From Quercus robur (Eukaryota > Streptophyta > Magnoliopsida > Fagales > Fagaceae): 64,000 nt of DNA. The notes under the pieces are model-generated. The model searched no databases, was not told the DNA's origin, and saw only the letters and a list, made by a program, of their open reading frames with translations. The translations under genes and the position numbers were made by a program. The stretch lies in assembly GCF_932294415.1 (NCBI RefSeq), contig NC_065536.1, forward strand, positions 47,589,854 through 47,653,853, given 5' to 3'. Shown piece after piece: positions 1 through 12,209 of this stretch (position 1 is its first letter; each line of letters starts with the position of its first letter).

Positions 1-188
1 ATGGACGGTAGTTTAGAATCTTTCCAAAAGCTCACGTCTTACCAGAGAGAGTGAGAGAGAAATTCCAAGTGTTTATAACTTTATAAAGAATGAAGCTCTA
101 AAGAAGGACCCCTTTAAAGGAGATGGTGACATGAAAAAGCAATACTTTCTTTTCCATGCAAGTATAGTTTCGCTGTATGTTTTGGGTG

Positions 189-256
<68 letters not shown>

Positions 257-966
257 CCTTATGAGAAGGATGGATAAATAAGAATGGTGTATAATAAAGA
301 GCCATGCTTGTAGGTGCTACTCAAAAGGAGATGTACAGTGATTTAATTACTATTTTAATACTGGATATTTTTCTCCATATGATTCATGTTGGATTTCCTT
401 CTACTTTTAGTTATTTATTGGCTTAATAGTTAATATGACACTCCCTTCGTGAGGTTTGTGATGAACACGATCTATAGTAATGATTGTACAGATACTTCTA
501 GATACATCTTTCATCTCTCAAACTGTTAAGTTTCTAACAGAATATTCTAATTTCTGAAAAAATGATTCCTACTCAAACTAACTATCTTCTTAGCTTCCCT
601 AGGGTTTTAGAAAAACAACACTCATCATTAAATATAGACAAAATGGCACCTTATTCGTTATTCCTAAGGTTTGTAATGATTGAGAATATTATGTTCCAAG
701 CTTATCATAAGTCCACATACTATGATCAAGCCAGATTTTTTTTTTTCTTTTTATAAAACTAATTCTCGAGAGACGGAGAGGAGGGAAATATACATGTGTA
801 GATATATTTTTTTTTTTTAATTTTATATTTGGGTCCCCTCTTTCAAAAAATTTGGGTCCCCTCCCCTACAATTTAAATTTTACATTAATTTCATTGTAAT
901 AACATTTGCATCAATTGTAAAATAACATAAAGCTCCAAATTGGTCCAAAAAACCCGAAAATATACC

Positions 967-1120
967 CACATCAATCTATGTATCATTGTGCAAAAATACA
1001 TTTATACTACAACAATTGTGTAAATATACACAATTATTATAGCATAAATGTATTTTTGCAAATTTACACAATTACTACAGTATAAATGTATTTTTGTATA
1101 ATGATACATAGATTGATATG
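967..1120. repeat. Long imperfect inverted repeat (hairpin)
   Basis: The left arm begins CACATCAATCTATGTATCAT and the right arm ends with its near complement, giving arms of about 58-60 bases around a short AT-rich centre. The whole could fold as one long hairpin, as in a foldback MITE or an MIR-like precursor. It is kept in the second copy at 18105-18258. No target duplication was recognised. Confidence 0.75.
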
Positions 1121-1884
1121 AATGTATTTTGGGGTTGATTTGACAAATTTACACAATTACTGTAACTATGCAAATGAATATTTTAGAAATTATTTAGATT
1201 GAGGACAGTGGTTTTTGGTTGAGGAAGAGAGATGAATTGAGATAATAATAAAAAATTAATAAGGAAATAGTATTATGATGAAATGTAGTGTAAAATCATA
1301 TAATTGGGTTTGGGCTGTGACAAGAAATGTCTGTCAACCCCACATATTTCATACCTTCCCCCAAAGAGTGAGGAAGGTATGAAAACACTATTCCCTCAAA
1401 CAATGAGGAAGTTATCCCCGTTTAGAGAGTAGGTTTGTTTGTTGTTCGCAGATAGCCAACACAAAACCTAGGAGCCGAACACTCTTTCCCTATTCAGCCG
1501 GAGTCCTTGTGATTTCTTCTCTTCCCTTCACTTCCGAACATCCCCCACCAAAGGTATCATTGGGTCACTACCATTCTTACTCAAGCCGACACCTTGTAGA
1601 GATTATGAAATTTTTGCTTCGAGTCTAGCGATCGAAGACCAAGAGCTGCAAATAATGAAATTAAGCTAAAAAAAAGAAAAAAAGTTGACTTGCTTTCCAG
1701 TTGTATAATCACGACCAATCTCTTTTTCGTAAGGATTTCATTATACGAGCTAAACCTGTGGAACTGTTAGGCAAAATTCTGTAGTGCAAGCCAAGCACTC
1801 CTAAAAATTAAGGTCAGGATACATACATAGTCCATTGACTTACTAAAGGATTTTCCATGCTTAGAATTAGAACACTAGAAATTC

Positions 1885-2493
1885 TTTTTTTTTTTTTGAA
1901 GCCAAACTCAATAATGAATACTTTCATTCAAACATCAGTACATCAGACTTAAGAAGATTACTGTTGCTTGTCTTCAAGCCATATCTTGTCTTGGTCTCCA
2001 AACTGAGCATGCTTAGCCACCAAATAGGCTGCTCATTTGCATCTCTGAAAGCCTTTGAGAAAACGACCTCTGAGAGAGATTGTGCTCCTGCCAGAATCCC
2101 TTGCATCAAGTGATCGAACTCCGACCTATTATTCTCACCCTCCATTACAGCTTTTTAAATGACGCTTGAATCTCCAGAATCCCTTGCATCAAGTGACGAA
2201 CCCAGACCTTTGATTCTCACTCTCCATTACAGCTTAGTAGATGGCACTTGAATCTCCAGAATCCCTTGCATCAGGTGACGAACTCGGACCTATGATTCTC
2301 ACCCTCCATTATAGCTTTTTAAATGAAACTTGAATCTCCAGAATCCCTTGCATCAAGTGACGAACCTAGACCTTTGATTCTCACTCTCATTACAGCTTAG
2401 TAGATGACACTTGAATCTCTAGAATCCCTTGCATCAAGTGACAAACCCGGAGCTTTGATTCCCACCCTCCATCAGAGCTTTGTAAATTACACT
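1885..2493 (-). pseudogene. Fossil RNase H-like (RVT_3-type) LINE fragment, left copy
   Basis: Read on the minus strand, the stretch around 1950-2145 gives residues such as QSLSEVVFSKAFRDANE, followed in another frame by VAHLVAKHAQFG. This is the C-terminal signature of the RNase H-like domain at the end of plant L1-type LINEs and related host proteins. A T run at 1885-1897 would be the poly-A tail of a minus-strand LINE copy. The upstream half of the domain (EIEAFAMEVGLVFLQAMQDLA) lies at 12230-12332, beyond the inserted LTR element. The frame is disrupted, so this is a relic. It could instead be a fragment of a host RNase H-like gene. Confidence 0.6.
2090..2493. repeat. 82-bp tandem repeat, about five units
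   Basis: The phrase CTTGAATCTCCAGAATCCCT recurs at 2165, 2247, 2329, 2410 and (truncated) 2492, a period of 81-82 bases. The unit derives from the RNase H-like fossil it sits in. Because 82 is not a multiple of three, the expansion breaks that frame. The Tat element inserted into the last unit. Confidence 0.9.
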
Positions 2494-2956
2494 TGATGGG
2501 AGTGACGAGAATGCATTACCTTGACGAAGTCAACATTAATGACGAGGTCATCCCTAGCGACGAGGAAATCAGCCATCACTGACGAGGGAAGGAAAGTCAT
2601 TCAATGATGCCAACCAACAACCTGGGCAGTTACGAAACTAGCAAAACAGGCCGTTGGGAGCCTAATAAAAGCCCCATAATTGGGCTAGAGGTGTTACTAA
2701 GAGAAGCATTAACACTCCAATGGCTAGCAACCAAAATCACATATATAAAGCCCTTGCATTGGCAGCACAAGGTACATATACTGATATTCTGAGAAAATAC
2801 CTATTACTTTTCTAGTTTGGCAAATTCCTTCTCTGTTCTAACTTTAGCATCGGAGGCGTTGTGGCAAGCACTACACCGGTGACCCTGTAAAGGATACATT
2901 GGTGCTGACGAAGAGTTCCATCTGCCCATTTCAACTGACGAGTTCACACTTCATCA
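2494..2956 (+). repeat. 5' LTR of Tat-1
   Basis: Matches 11746-12209 over its full length, with TG...CA ends. A likely TATA region (ACATATATAAAGCCC) lies about 210 bases before its end. Confidence 0.93.
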
Positions 2957-2958
2957 GT

Positions 2959-2978
2959 TTGGCGCCATCTGTGGGGAC
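2959..2978 (+). promoter_or_regulatory. Primer-binding site of Tat-1
   Basis: TTTGGCGCCATCTGTGGGGA lies just after the 5' LTR. It is the form commonly seen in Tat/Ogre-type elements. The tRNA it pairs with was not checked. Confidence 0.75.
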
Positions 2979-3033
2979 GACATTCTCAGATTCATATCTG
3001 AAAACGTAGTTTCCGTCAACCCTCTACATTCAG

Positions 3034-4258
3034 ATGGAATCCAACCTAGATTCAGCAGCCTTGACCCTGCAAGTTCAAGCCCTTGCAGCTACCATCGAAG
3101 AACTCACCAAACAAAACCAGGAAATGAAGCTACGACTCCAGCAGGTATAGCAGGCTCAACAGGAAGAGAACCGGTCCAAGGGTAACCTGGAAGGAGAAAG
3201 GGATAGCCACAGGAGAGGTACCCCTCAAAGGCCAACTACTCCAGACGAGCAGAACTCAAATCTCCTTAGAGAAATGTGGAAGGAAATGGACGAACTGAGG
3301 AGCGCCATTAAGGAAAAGATGGACCGGAGTGTAGACAGAATGGTAAAGGCTACGGACTCACCTTTTACCACGGAGGTACTTGAATGCCCTGTACCATCAA
3401 AGTTTCGCTTACCTCAACTTGAGCCGTTCGACGGACTCAGAGACCCTCAGGACCATCTTAATACCTTTAAGACGACTCTAGGTCTTCAACAACCACCTGA
3501 CGAGATATTGTATCGTTCCTTTCCTACCATTCTCAAAGAAGCTGCAAGAGAATGGTTCACGAAGTTACCAACCTCGTCCGTAGACAACTTCGAGCAATTA
3601 AGTAATGGTTTCTTGCGCCATTTCATAGGGGGGCAACGACCAAAGAGGCCGGCAGACTACCTACTCACCATTAGACAGGGAGAAAAGGAAACCCTGAGGT
3701 CATATGTCAAATGCTTCACCCGGGAGACTCTGGAGGTGGACGAAGCCGATGACAAGGTGCAGCTGACGACCTTCAAAGCGGGATTGAGGTCCAGAGATCT
3801 TGTGGCCTCCCTCGCAAAGAACCCACCAAAGACAATGGCAGAAATGCTCCTGAAAGCGCAGAAGTACATGAACGCTGAAGACGCTTTAGCGGCCACAAAG
3901 GATGCAGAGAAGCCAGGAGACAAGGCAAAGAAAGAAGACGACCGTAGGGGGCAAAAGAGATCGTCGGAACAATGATGGGAATAGGAGGAAGGATGATAAA
4001 AGTCCTCGAACGGTAAGATTTACTCCTTTGGTTATGCCTATTGACAAAATTTTCACCCAGATCAAGGACGAGAATTACCTCAAATGGCCAAGACCATTGC
4101 ACTCATCCCCCAATGTCCGCGACAAGAACAAGTACTACCGGTTCCACAAAGATCACGGTCACAACATGGAAGACTACAAAGACCTAAAGGAGCAGATAGA
4201 GGAGTTGATACGTAAGGGAAAGTTACAGAAATATGTGAAGAATGGGAGAATATGGTAA
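3034..4258 (+). pseudogene. gag region of Tat-1 (fossil)
   Basis: The region begins with a coiled-coil-like stretch (MESNLDSAALTLQVQALA). It continues with the retrotransposon gag domain, including LPQLEPFDGLRDPQDHLNTF and WFTKLPTSSVDNFEQLSNGF. A basic tail and the H-DHGH-N-ED segment seen before the protease in many Tat gag proteins follow. It would form the particle shell. The region is broken. Confidence 0.85.
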
Positions 4259-4479
4259 ATTCAGGGATGATAATAAAGGCCAGCATGAATCCTTTTCCCG
4301 GGACGACGACCGTCCGTCCCAACCTCCACACAAAGTGATCGGGGAGATAAAGACGATTACAGGGGGGCCATTCTCGGGAGGATCGTTTAAATCACTCAAG
4401 AAGGCATACCAGAGGCAGGTAAACAGTGTCCACGCCATATCCCCGTCTAAGCACAGACGAACATCCCAGGACATGTCCT

Positions 4480-5216
4480 TCAGTGAAGGAGACGTCATGG
4501 GAGTGAAGCAGCCCCACAACGATCCCTTGGTCATAATGTTGAATATAAAAGGGTTCAATACCAAGAGGATCCTCGTCGATAATGGCAGCTCCGCGGACAT
4601 CATCTACCTCCCAGCCTTCCAGCAGCTGAAACTAGATCCGAAAACACTGCATCCTTTTGACTCTCCACTCGTCAGTTTCAGCGGAGACAGGGTCTACCCC
4701 AGGGGCATAGTGACATTGACAATGACGGTGGGGGCCTACCCAGTGCAGTTGACCCATCAAGTAGACTTCCTGGTGGTAAATTGTCCCTCATCCTACAATG
4801 TCATCATTGGGAGGCCCACGCATAACAAGTGGAAGGCGGCGACGTCAACCTACTGTTTGAAGGTAAAATTTCCAACAGATAATGGCGTCGGTGAAGTGAA
4901 AGGAGATCAAGTCCTGGCAAGAGAATACTATCAAGCCGTCCTGGCTGCGAAGGAGAACCACACATGGATGATTGAAGAAAAGGAAGAAGACAGGATAGAG
5001 GCCCTGGAAACGGTGGAATTGGTAGAAGGAGAAGGGAACAAGACGACCAAGATAGGAACGACGTTAAGCCCCGAGATGAGAACAAGACTCATAAGGTTCC
5101 TTAAAGAGAATCTAGATGTTTTCGCATGGAGCCACGAGGACATGCCAGACATATCTCCAAAAGTCATCCAGCATAAGTTGAATGTGGACCCAGAACGAAA
5201 ACCCGTCCAGCAATGA
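4480..5216 (+). pseudogene. Aspartic protease region of Tat-1 (fossil)
   Basis: The residues [17 protein letters not shown] match the retropepsin active-site motif (D-x-G/S-S-x-D). They are followed by the [15 protein letters not shown] segment, which is typical of gypsy pol just before reverse transcriptase. In live elements this enzyme cuts the gag-pol polyprotein. The region is a relic. Confidence 0.85.
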
Positions 5217-6480
5217 CGAAGAACCTTCGCCCCAAAACGAGATCAGGCAGTTGCAGAGGAAGTTACCAAACTCCTGACGGCAAGGTTCATCTGGGAGGTG
5301 TACTATCCTGAATGGCTTGCAAACGTCGTCTTGGTAAAGAAAGCAAACGGAAAATGGAGGATGTGTGTAGACTTCACCGACCTGAACAAGGCATGCCCAA
5401 AGGACAGCTTCCCTCTACCAAGAATAAACCAGGTCGTGGACTCCACAGCCGGGCACAAGTTACTGACGTTCATGGACGCCTTCTCAAGGTACAACCAGAT
5501 AAAGATGGCTGAGGAAGACCAAGAGAAGACTGCCTTCATCACAAGTCAAGGACTTTACTGTTACAAGGTAATGCCTTTTGAATTGAAGAATGCCGGGACT
5601 ACATATCAGAGGTTGGTGAACAAAATGTTCAGCCAACAGATTGGCAGGAACATGGAAGTGTACGTGGACGATATGCTTGTCAAGAGCAAAGAAGAGCTCA
5701 CACATTTGGACGACCTGAAGGAGACATTTGCAACCCTCAAAACACACCAGATGAAGTTGAATCCAAGTAAGTGTGTCTTTGGGGTAGCTTCGGGAAAATT
5801 CCTAGGATTCATGGTGTCCCAAAGAGGAATAGAAGTAAATCCAGAGAAAGTGCGAGCCATCATCGACATGATGTCACCTAGGACCGTCAAGGAAGTTCAA
5901 AAACTCACAGGAAAGATAGCAGCTTTGAACAGGTTCGTCTCCAGAGCTACAGACAAATGCCTGCCCTTTTTCAATACCTTGAAGCAGGCTTTCGCCTGGA
6001 CTGACGAATGTGAAGCTACGTTCCAGGAACTAAAGCGTTACCTGAGCAGTCCACCCCTCTTAAGCCCGTCCAAAGAAGGGGAAAACCTATACTTATACCT
6101 GGCAGTGTCAACCTTGACAGTAAGTGCAGCCTTGATCAGAGAAGAGGGCACGAAGCAGCTCCCAGTTTACTACGTCAGCCAAGCCTTCCAAGGAGCTGAG
6201 TCCAAGTACCCAAGGATCGAAAAGATCGTGTTTGCGTTAATAGTAGCCTCGTGCAAGCTAAGGCAATACTTCCAGGCAAACCCCATTCTCGTAATGACGG
6301 ACCAACCAATCAAGAAATCAATAAACAAGCCCGAAGCAGTAGGGAGAATGGTCCAGTGGGCGATTGAACTTAGTCAGTTTGACATCGAGTACCATCCCAG
6401 AACGGCGATCAAGGCGCAAGCTCTGGCGGACTTCATCGCAGAGTTCACTCTTCTAAACGAAGACGGGATTACCGACGAGG
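5217..6480 (+). pseudogene. Reverse transcriptase and first RNase H of Tat-1 (fossil)
   Basis: The motifs run in order: WRMCVDFTDLNKACPKD, then LLTFMDAFSRYNQI, then the catalytic YVDDMLVKS, then FLGFMVSQRGIEVNPEK. A gypsy-type RNase H follows, including YLAVSTLTVSAALIREE and the segment ending QALADFIAEF. This order and spelling are those of Ty3/gypsy pol, which copies the element's RNA into DNA. Broken. Confidence 0.92.
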
Positions 6481-6860
6481 TAGATAGATGGACAATACAA
6501 ACTGATGGTTCGTCAGCCTAGAGGAAGGGGGGAGTAGGGGTCGTCATAACCACCCCTGATGGAGAAGTGCTGAAATATGGGGTCCAACTAAAATTTTCGG
6601 CTACCAACAACGAAGCTGAATACGAGGGGATACTGACGGGATTGGGGCTTGGAAAGGCACTTGGAGCTAAGAACCTGTTAATCCAAAATGATTCAAAACT
6701 AGTAATCGGGCAGATTAGAAAGAATGCAGAAGTACCTCAGGCTGACGAAACATTTAACTCGAGAATTCGATACAGTGGAGTTTGTGCAAATCCCAAGAAG
6801 CCAGAACATGGGGGCAGACGAAGTCTCGAAGTTAGCATCATCAGGAAAAGAGGAGAGTAG
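6481..6860 (+). pseudogene. Second (archaeal-type) RNase H of Tat-1 (fossil)
   Basis: WTIQTDGSSA starts a second RNase H-like fold. The conserved ATNNEAEYEGILTGLGLGKA and LLIQNDSKLVIGQI segments follow. A second RNase H after the first one is an established mark of the Tat lineage. Broken. Confidence 0.8.
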
Positions 6861-6879
6861 CACGGATTTGATGATGGAG

Positions 6880-8175
6880 ATCCAGAAACACCCCAGCATC
6901 GAAAAGGTCTCGACATTTACCATCCAGAGCGCAAACAGCTGGATGGCGCCCATAATGTCCTTCCTCCAGGACGGGTACCTCCCTCAAAACATAGAAGAAG
7001 CTAAGAAGGTCAGGAAGAGGGCAGCCAGGTTCACGATCCTTAATGACACCTTATACAAGAGAGGCTTCTCCATGCCTTATTTGAAGTGTGTCGATGAAGA
7101 AGAAGCTAGATACATACTGGAAGAAATCCATGGAGGAGTTTGTGGCAACCACGCTGGTCCCAGATCACTGGTGAACAAGGTGATGCGGACAGGATATTTC
7201 TGGCCAACTATGCAGGTGGACGCTGTTGAGATCGTCAAGAAGTGCGACAAGTGCCAACAATATGAGAACGTGCAACGGCTTCCAGCGGAGAAACTGAAGA
7301 CCATATCATCCCCGTGGCCATTTGCACAGTGGGGGATCGACATCGTCGGCCCATTACCCCAAGGTAAAGATCAGGTAAAAGTCCTACTTATTTCTATTGA
7401 TTACTTCACAAAATGGGTTGAAGCAGAGGCCCTAGCAACGATCACCGAAGCAAGAATACGGAGCTTTGTGTGGAAGAATATAATATGCAGGTTCGGGATC
7501 CCCTTGACGATCATATCAGATAATGGGAGGTAGCTCGACAGCCAAGGGTTCAAAAACTTCTGTTCAAACCTTGGGATTAAGAATCAGTTCTCGTCCCCGA
7601 GACATCCCCAGGCAAATGGGCAGACAGAAGTGACGAATCGAACGCTGCTCAAAATTATCAAAACCAAGCTAGACGACGCGAAGGGTGTCTGGCCAGAAGA
7701 ATTACCTAATGTCCTGCGGGCTTACAGAACCACAGCAAGAACCCCAACAGGAGAGACCCCCTTCAGGCTTACCTATGGCACGGAAGCAGTAATCCCAGTC
7801 GAAGTGGGAGTAGCAAGCGTCAGACGAGGGACGTTCAACCTAGGTTGCAATGACGATGAACTGCGACTTAACTTGGACTGTCTGGATGAAGTGAGAGACA
7901 ACGCATCCAGCAAGATGACAAAGTACCAGCTGAAGATGGCCGAATACTACAATAAGAGGGTTAAACTCAGACGACTGGACATAGGAGACCTCGTCCTGCA
8001 CAAGACCACCGTAGCAACCAAAGATCCTACCCAAGGAAAGCTGGGGCCCACATGGGGAGGGCCTTATCGAGTTACTCAATACTCAAGGCAAGACAGTTAT
8101 CACCTGGAGACCATTAACGGACAAAAGCTCCCCCGACCATGGAACATCGAGCATTTAAAAAAGTACCACACGTAG
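6880..8175 (+). pseudogene. Integrase region of Tat-1 (fossil)
   Basis: The HHCC zinc-binding part is visible (IHGGVCGNHAGPR, then KKCDKCQQY). The catalytic core follows, with WGIDIVGPLPQGKDQ, LTIISDNG and SSPRHPQANGQTEVTNRTLL. The C-terminal stretch ends in LGPTWGGPYRVTQYSRQDSY and LPRPWNIEHLKKY, which is the usual close of Tat-type pol. Broken. Confidence 0.9.
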
Positions 8176-8279
8176 ATGTAACAAACAGACATGTTCATTC
8201 TTAAAGTCAATAAAAGAATCATTCCTCTAATATCTTTGTGTAGGCAGGTCTAGCCAGTCTGAAGGCATAAAAAAAAAAA

Positions 8280-8620
8280 ATAGCTAAGTAACAAGATTTT
8301 GACGGATGTAAGTTACTGACGATATCTCCAACGGGTGTAAGACATATAAAGGCTAAGTGATAAAATTCCGCCAAGACGGATGTAAATAACTGACGAAGCC
8401 TAAAATGACAAGATTCCTTAAATGGATGTAAGTCACTAAAAAATGGCCAGGTGATAGGATTTCGCTTTGACGGATGTAAGTCATTAATGAAGCTATAAAA
8501 GCAACAAAAGTCCCTAGAACAAGCTATTGACAAAGACACAATCCTTAAGCCTGTGCAAATGGCAAAATCCCGCTTGACGGAATCAGGATACTGACGAATC
8601 CGTAAGAAAAAGGATAAAGA
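8280..8620. repeat. Degenerate short repeats downstream of Tat-1 integrase
   Basis: Variants of GACGGATGTAAGTTACTGACGA recur about every 60-90 bases. Tandem repeats just after the integrase are a known feature of Tat/Ogre elements. Here they are few and diverged. Confidence 0.6.
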
Positions 8621-9000
8621 GAAAAAGAAGAGGACAAGAACCTTGCAACAAATCAAAACAAAACTCAGGCTGTATTTGAGCCGTCCTTAAGGATAGAGAG
8701 TGATAAACAAATCACTGACACAGTTAGGAAATTTATGCTAAGTATAAGGTACGAACGAACTTAAACATCACAAGCACAAGCATAGTCGTAAGCACAAGCG
8801 TAGTCATAAAAACAGGTAAGCACAAAATCATAAAAAGCCCAAAAACAGCAGGCAATTATCTTTGTTCTTCCTACAGACTCATAAAACACAGGGCCAAGAA
8901 ACATTGTTCTCAAAATAGATTAAATATATATATATACATATACATCACCAAAAAGCCTAAAACATAAAGGGCATACATAACAAATAAATTTTCCTAAGTA

Positions 9001-11294
9001 TCAAGTCCGGGTGTCGGTAGGAGCGTCAGTAAGGGGATCGTCAGCGTCAGGAGCGTCACCAGTAGCAGGAGCGTCACCAGCACCAGGGGCGTCACCTTCA
9101 GGGGCCGATGACAGGGCAACCTCGTTAGCCGCCATCTCTTGATCCACCACTTCTAGATCCAGGTTCGACAGATCAACCCCGGTAGGATGCTTGACGAGGT
9201 ACCTATGCAGGAGCTCGAAGCCCTTGAAGTACCAGCTGAAGAGCACTGTGGAGTACTCCTCAGTTTGCTAGAAGGCTTCGACAAACCTAGCAGCGATCGT
9301 CTTTAGCTTCTCCTTTGCCACCTGTAGCTAGTCGTCCTTCTCCAGGTTCAGCTGACGCTCAACCCTAAGATTGGCATTCAAGGCCTTGACCTTCTCCTTC
9401 AAAGCGGTAGCCTCGTCCATCAACCCTATGAGATCCTTCTTCAGCGTGGAGTTCTCCTTCTCCAAGGCCTCCATCCTAGACGCCAAAGAAGCCACCTTAG
9501 CCTCTTGAGTGAGGCACTCAGAAGTAAGGTGAAGGCTCTCCCCTAACACCTGACAAAGTAAATTAAGTGCGTTAGTAAAAAAAAAGAGGTGGGGAAATTC
9601 ATGTGAAAAGAGACCAAGGAAAATGCAGAAGTGGTTTTACCTGCACGATCTTATGTACATGTTGGCTCGTAACCACGTTGAGAGGCACACCAGAAAAGAC
9701 CTTAAGGTCCTCAGCCTGTACGACGTTATGTGCCCGCTCCACGGCCACACCTTCATCGTCCTAGACAGACGAACCCACTTTCTCCTTCTCCTTCTCTTTG
9801 GCTGACAAATGCTGCCTTTTTGATGACGGGGTGGGGATCTCCTCAACTGAAGTAGCCGGAGAGGCCACCCCCGTAGGCTCTCAACTCCCGAGACAATGGG
9901 AGTGGCGTCTACAAAAAGGAAGATGGACGGACCCTTCCCCGTAATGCGAACCCCCTTTTTGCCAATGTTCAACAAAGGTTCGTCCTTCTTGGACCTCATC
10001 TTAGCGTACATATCTTTGTTGAACTTGGTCGTCATCTCTAAAAAAAAAAAAAAAAGGGAGAAACTAAGAAATCCAAGATACACGCGTGAAGATCAGTACT
10101 GACGAGGTAAACATTTACTCTTCTTCTCCTCAATGTTAATGCTGCGCAAGACGTAAGGAGATGGGTCCGGGCCTAAGCAGTAGAAAGCAAGCATCCGTGG
10201 GTCAACGAGGTTGTCCCAACTCTCAATCGACTTGGCATATTCTATCGCCTTCTCAATACGACCCTGGTACTTGCTCTTCAATTTGAGGCGTCTTTTAACT
10301 GCAAAGAAAAGTGAACAAGGGGTTAGGGACGACCAAATATGCAAAACGAAAACTAACAGACGAGGAGAAACATGGACGCACCTAAGTTTGGGGTTCCCCA
10401 CCGACGAAGTAACCTTGGGATATCACCCCAAGCCTCGCTAGAAGGGGTCTCAAAATCGTCTCCAGACACAAAAAAGAAACGTGACTTCCAGTACCTGAAT
10501 GACGAGGCTAAACCCTTAATGATTCTAGTCCTCCTCGTCTAGGGGACTAGTTCATAATACCCATACTCTTTCGATTCCTTTAAGCGGTAAAGGTGGACGA
10601 GCTCACTCACTTTTATCATATCCTCGTTGGCAGCCAACCGTATCTCCATACAGTTGATCACTATCCTTCATGAATTTGGCATGAGTTGCCCGGGGGTAAT
10701 GCCAAAATGACCCAAGAGCTCCATCACCAAAGGATGGACGGGTAGCCTAAGCCCAGAAGTGAAAGCAGCCTCGTAAAAGCATACTTCACCAGGAAAGAAG
10801 TGGTAGGCCCGATCCTCAGGACCAGATCGACGAACGCGGACCCATGCAGGAAATTGAAACCTATCCTTGAACCTAGCCATGGTGTCAGCATCCAGCCCAC
10901 ACTCTTCGTTAAAGGCATAAAAAGCCCTAACCTGACGAGGGATGGAAATGGTCGTATCACCCCCAACCGGGCCGTCGCTAGACGACAACCCAGTGTCTAG
11001 TTTACTGGATCTCACCTCTGACATCCTCCTCGTTTCTCCCTCAAACCAAGCTAGTGATCGGCCTAAAATTGGAGATAGTTCCCCTAAAACTACACTCAAC
11101 CCACAACTTTCAAAAAGATAGTCCCCAACCAAAGGGAAAAAGTCGCCGGAAACACCCAAAGCCGCCCCTAAGCGAGCAAAAAAGAAAAAGACTAAGGGGC
11201 AAGCTACCCAAACCTCAGAAGAACTAACCATGAAAGGGGTACACAATCCTAAAAACCCAAATACCAAACACAAAAACAACAAAAGCAAAAACAA
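9001..11294 (-). pseudogene. Antisense gene of Tat-1, gypsy-type transposon protein (PF04195-like)
   Basis: On the strand opposite to gag-pol, the segment 10668-11294 carries DTMARFKDRFQFPAWVRVRR and YEAAFTSGLRLPVHPLVMEL, followed by LGHFGITPGQLMPNS. This matches the plant domain annotated as putative gypsy-type transposon (recalled as PF04195). Downstream pieces give a coiled coil (9328-9549, SLASRMEALEKENSTLKKDL) and an acidic, Ala/Asp/Pro-rich tail (9001-9246). Likely introns separate the pieces, so the exact gene model is not resolved. The function of this antisense gene in Tat elements is unknown. The second Tat element at 60134-62420 carries the same layout. Confidence 0.7.
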
Positions 11295-11730
11295 AGGAAA
11301 AATCAGGAACTCATAAGGATACCGTTAAGAAAAAGGATCTGAAGGTGAATAAAAGAGTAGCGTACCTTGAAAAGCGGAGCGGTCGAAGCCGGAAAAATTC
11401 GGAAAGAAGCGTCGCCGAAGCAAGGTTGAAGTTGCCGGAGCAGAATCGGAGTAATCGCAGAAGTAAGCAAGAAAGATAACACTCGGAGCAAAAATCAAAG
11501 TAAAGGAAAAAGAAAAGTTTTGAAACCAAAAATCCAAGGAAACTGAAAAGTAGCGGGAAACCCAAGGGTCATGCCATCAACACCTTCAATCAGCACGTGC
11601 CATGTGGCCACATGGCATACTGCGCCACCATCGTGCATTAAATGCAGAGCAAAACCCGAAGCGTCACAGACAACTCAGGAAAAACCTTTCACCTTCTGTG
11701 GCCCTCATGACACGTCACTGATGACCACAG

Positions 11731-12209
11731 AACTTGGGGGGCAACTGATGGGAGTGACGAGAATGCATTACCTTGACGAAGTCAACATTAATGACGAGGT
11801 CATCCCTAGCGACGAGGAAATCAGCCATCACTGACGAAGAAAGGAAAGTCATTCAATGATGCCAACCAGTAGCCTGGGCAGTTACGAAACCAGCAAAACA
11901 GACCGTTGGGAGCCTAATAAAAGCCCCATAATTGGGCTGGAGGCGTTACTAAGAAAGGCATTAACACTCCAACGACTAGCAACCAAAATCACATATATAA
12001 AGCCCTTGCATTGGCAGCACAAGGTACACATACTGATATTCTGAGAAAATACCTATTACTTTTCTAGTTTGGCAAATTGCTTTTCTGTTCTAACTTTAGC
12101 ATCGGAGGCGTTGTGGCAGGCACCACACCGGTGACTCTTTTAAAGGATACATTGGTGCTGACGGGGAGTTCCATCTGCCCATTTCGACTGACAAGTTCAC
12201 ACTTCATCA
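11731..12209 (+). repeat. Polypurine tract and 3' LTR of Tat-1
   Basis: AACTTGGGGGGCAAC (11731-11745) sits directly before the 3' LTR, which runs 11746-12209 and ends CTTCATCA. The target duplication ACACT follows. Confidence 0.92.

Larger units (their letters stand above)
1..2493. repeat. Left copy of a 2.6-kb duplicated segment (part 1)
   Basis: The sequence from base 1 matches the stretch starting at 17182 almost base for base, with small indels in homopolymers. The left copy is interrupted after 2493 by an LTR element and resumes at 12215-12332. Its left edge is outside the window. I see no host gene in it; the open frames are short and low in complexity. A poly-A run near 187-254 is about 68 bases here but only about 14 bases in the other copy, so it has expanded, or the assembly is uncertain there. 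Confidence 0.9.
2494..12209 (+). mobile_element. Ty3/gypsy Tat-lineage LTR retrotransposon (Tat-1), complete ends, broken coding
   Basis: The 9.7-kb element is bounded by LTRs of 463 and 464 bp that start TGATGGGAG and end CTTCATCA. It is flanked by the 5-bp duplication ACACT (2489-2493 and 12210-12214). Gag, protease, reverse transcriptase, RNase H, a second RNase H-like domain and integrase follow in gypsy order. A long 3' region carries an antisense gene. The second (archaeal-type) RNase H and the antisense PF04195-like gene are known traits of the Tat group. The coding part is broken, with about six to eight breaks. The two LTRs differ at roughly 4 percent of sites by eye, so the insertion is moderately old but younger than the duplication it sits in. 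Confidence 0.93.

Noticed and set aside
114-305. A 63-codon frame rich in Phe
   Set aside because: It is only the translation of a poly-A/poly-T run.
3657-5747. Several minus-strand frames of 80-130 codons in Tat-1 gag-pol
   Set aside because: They are reverse-strand shadows of the gypsy polyprotein; no domain was recognised.
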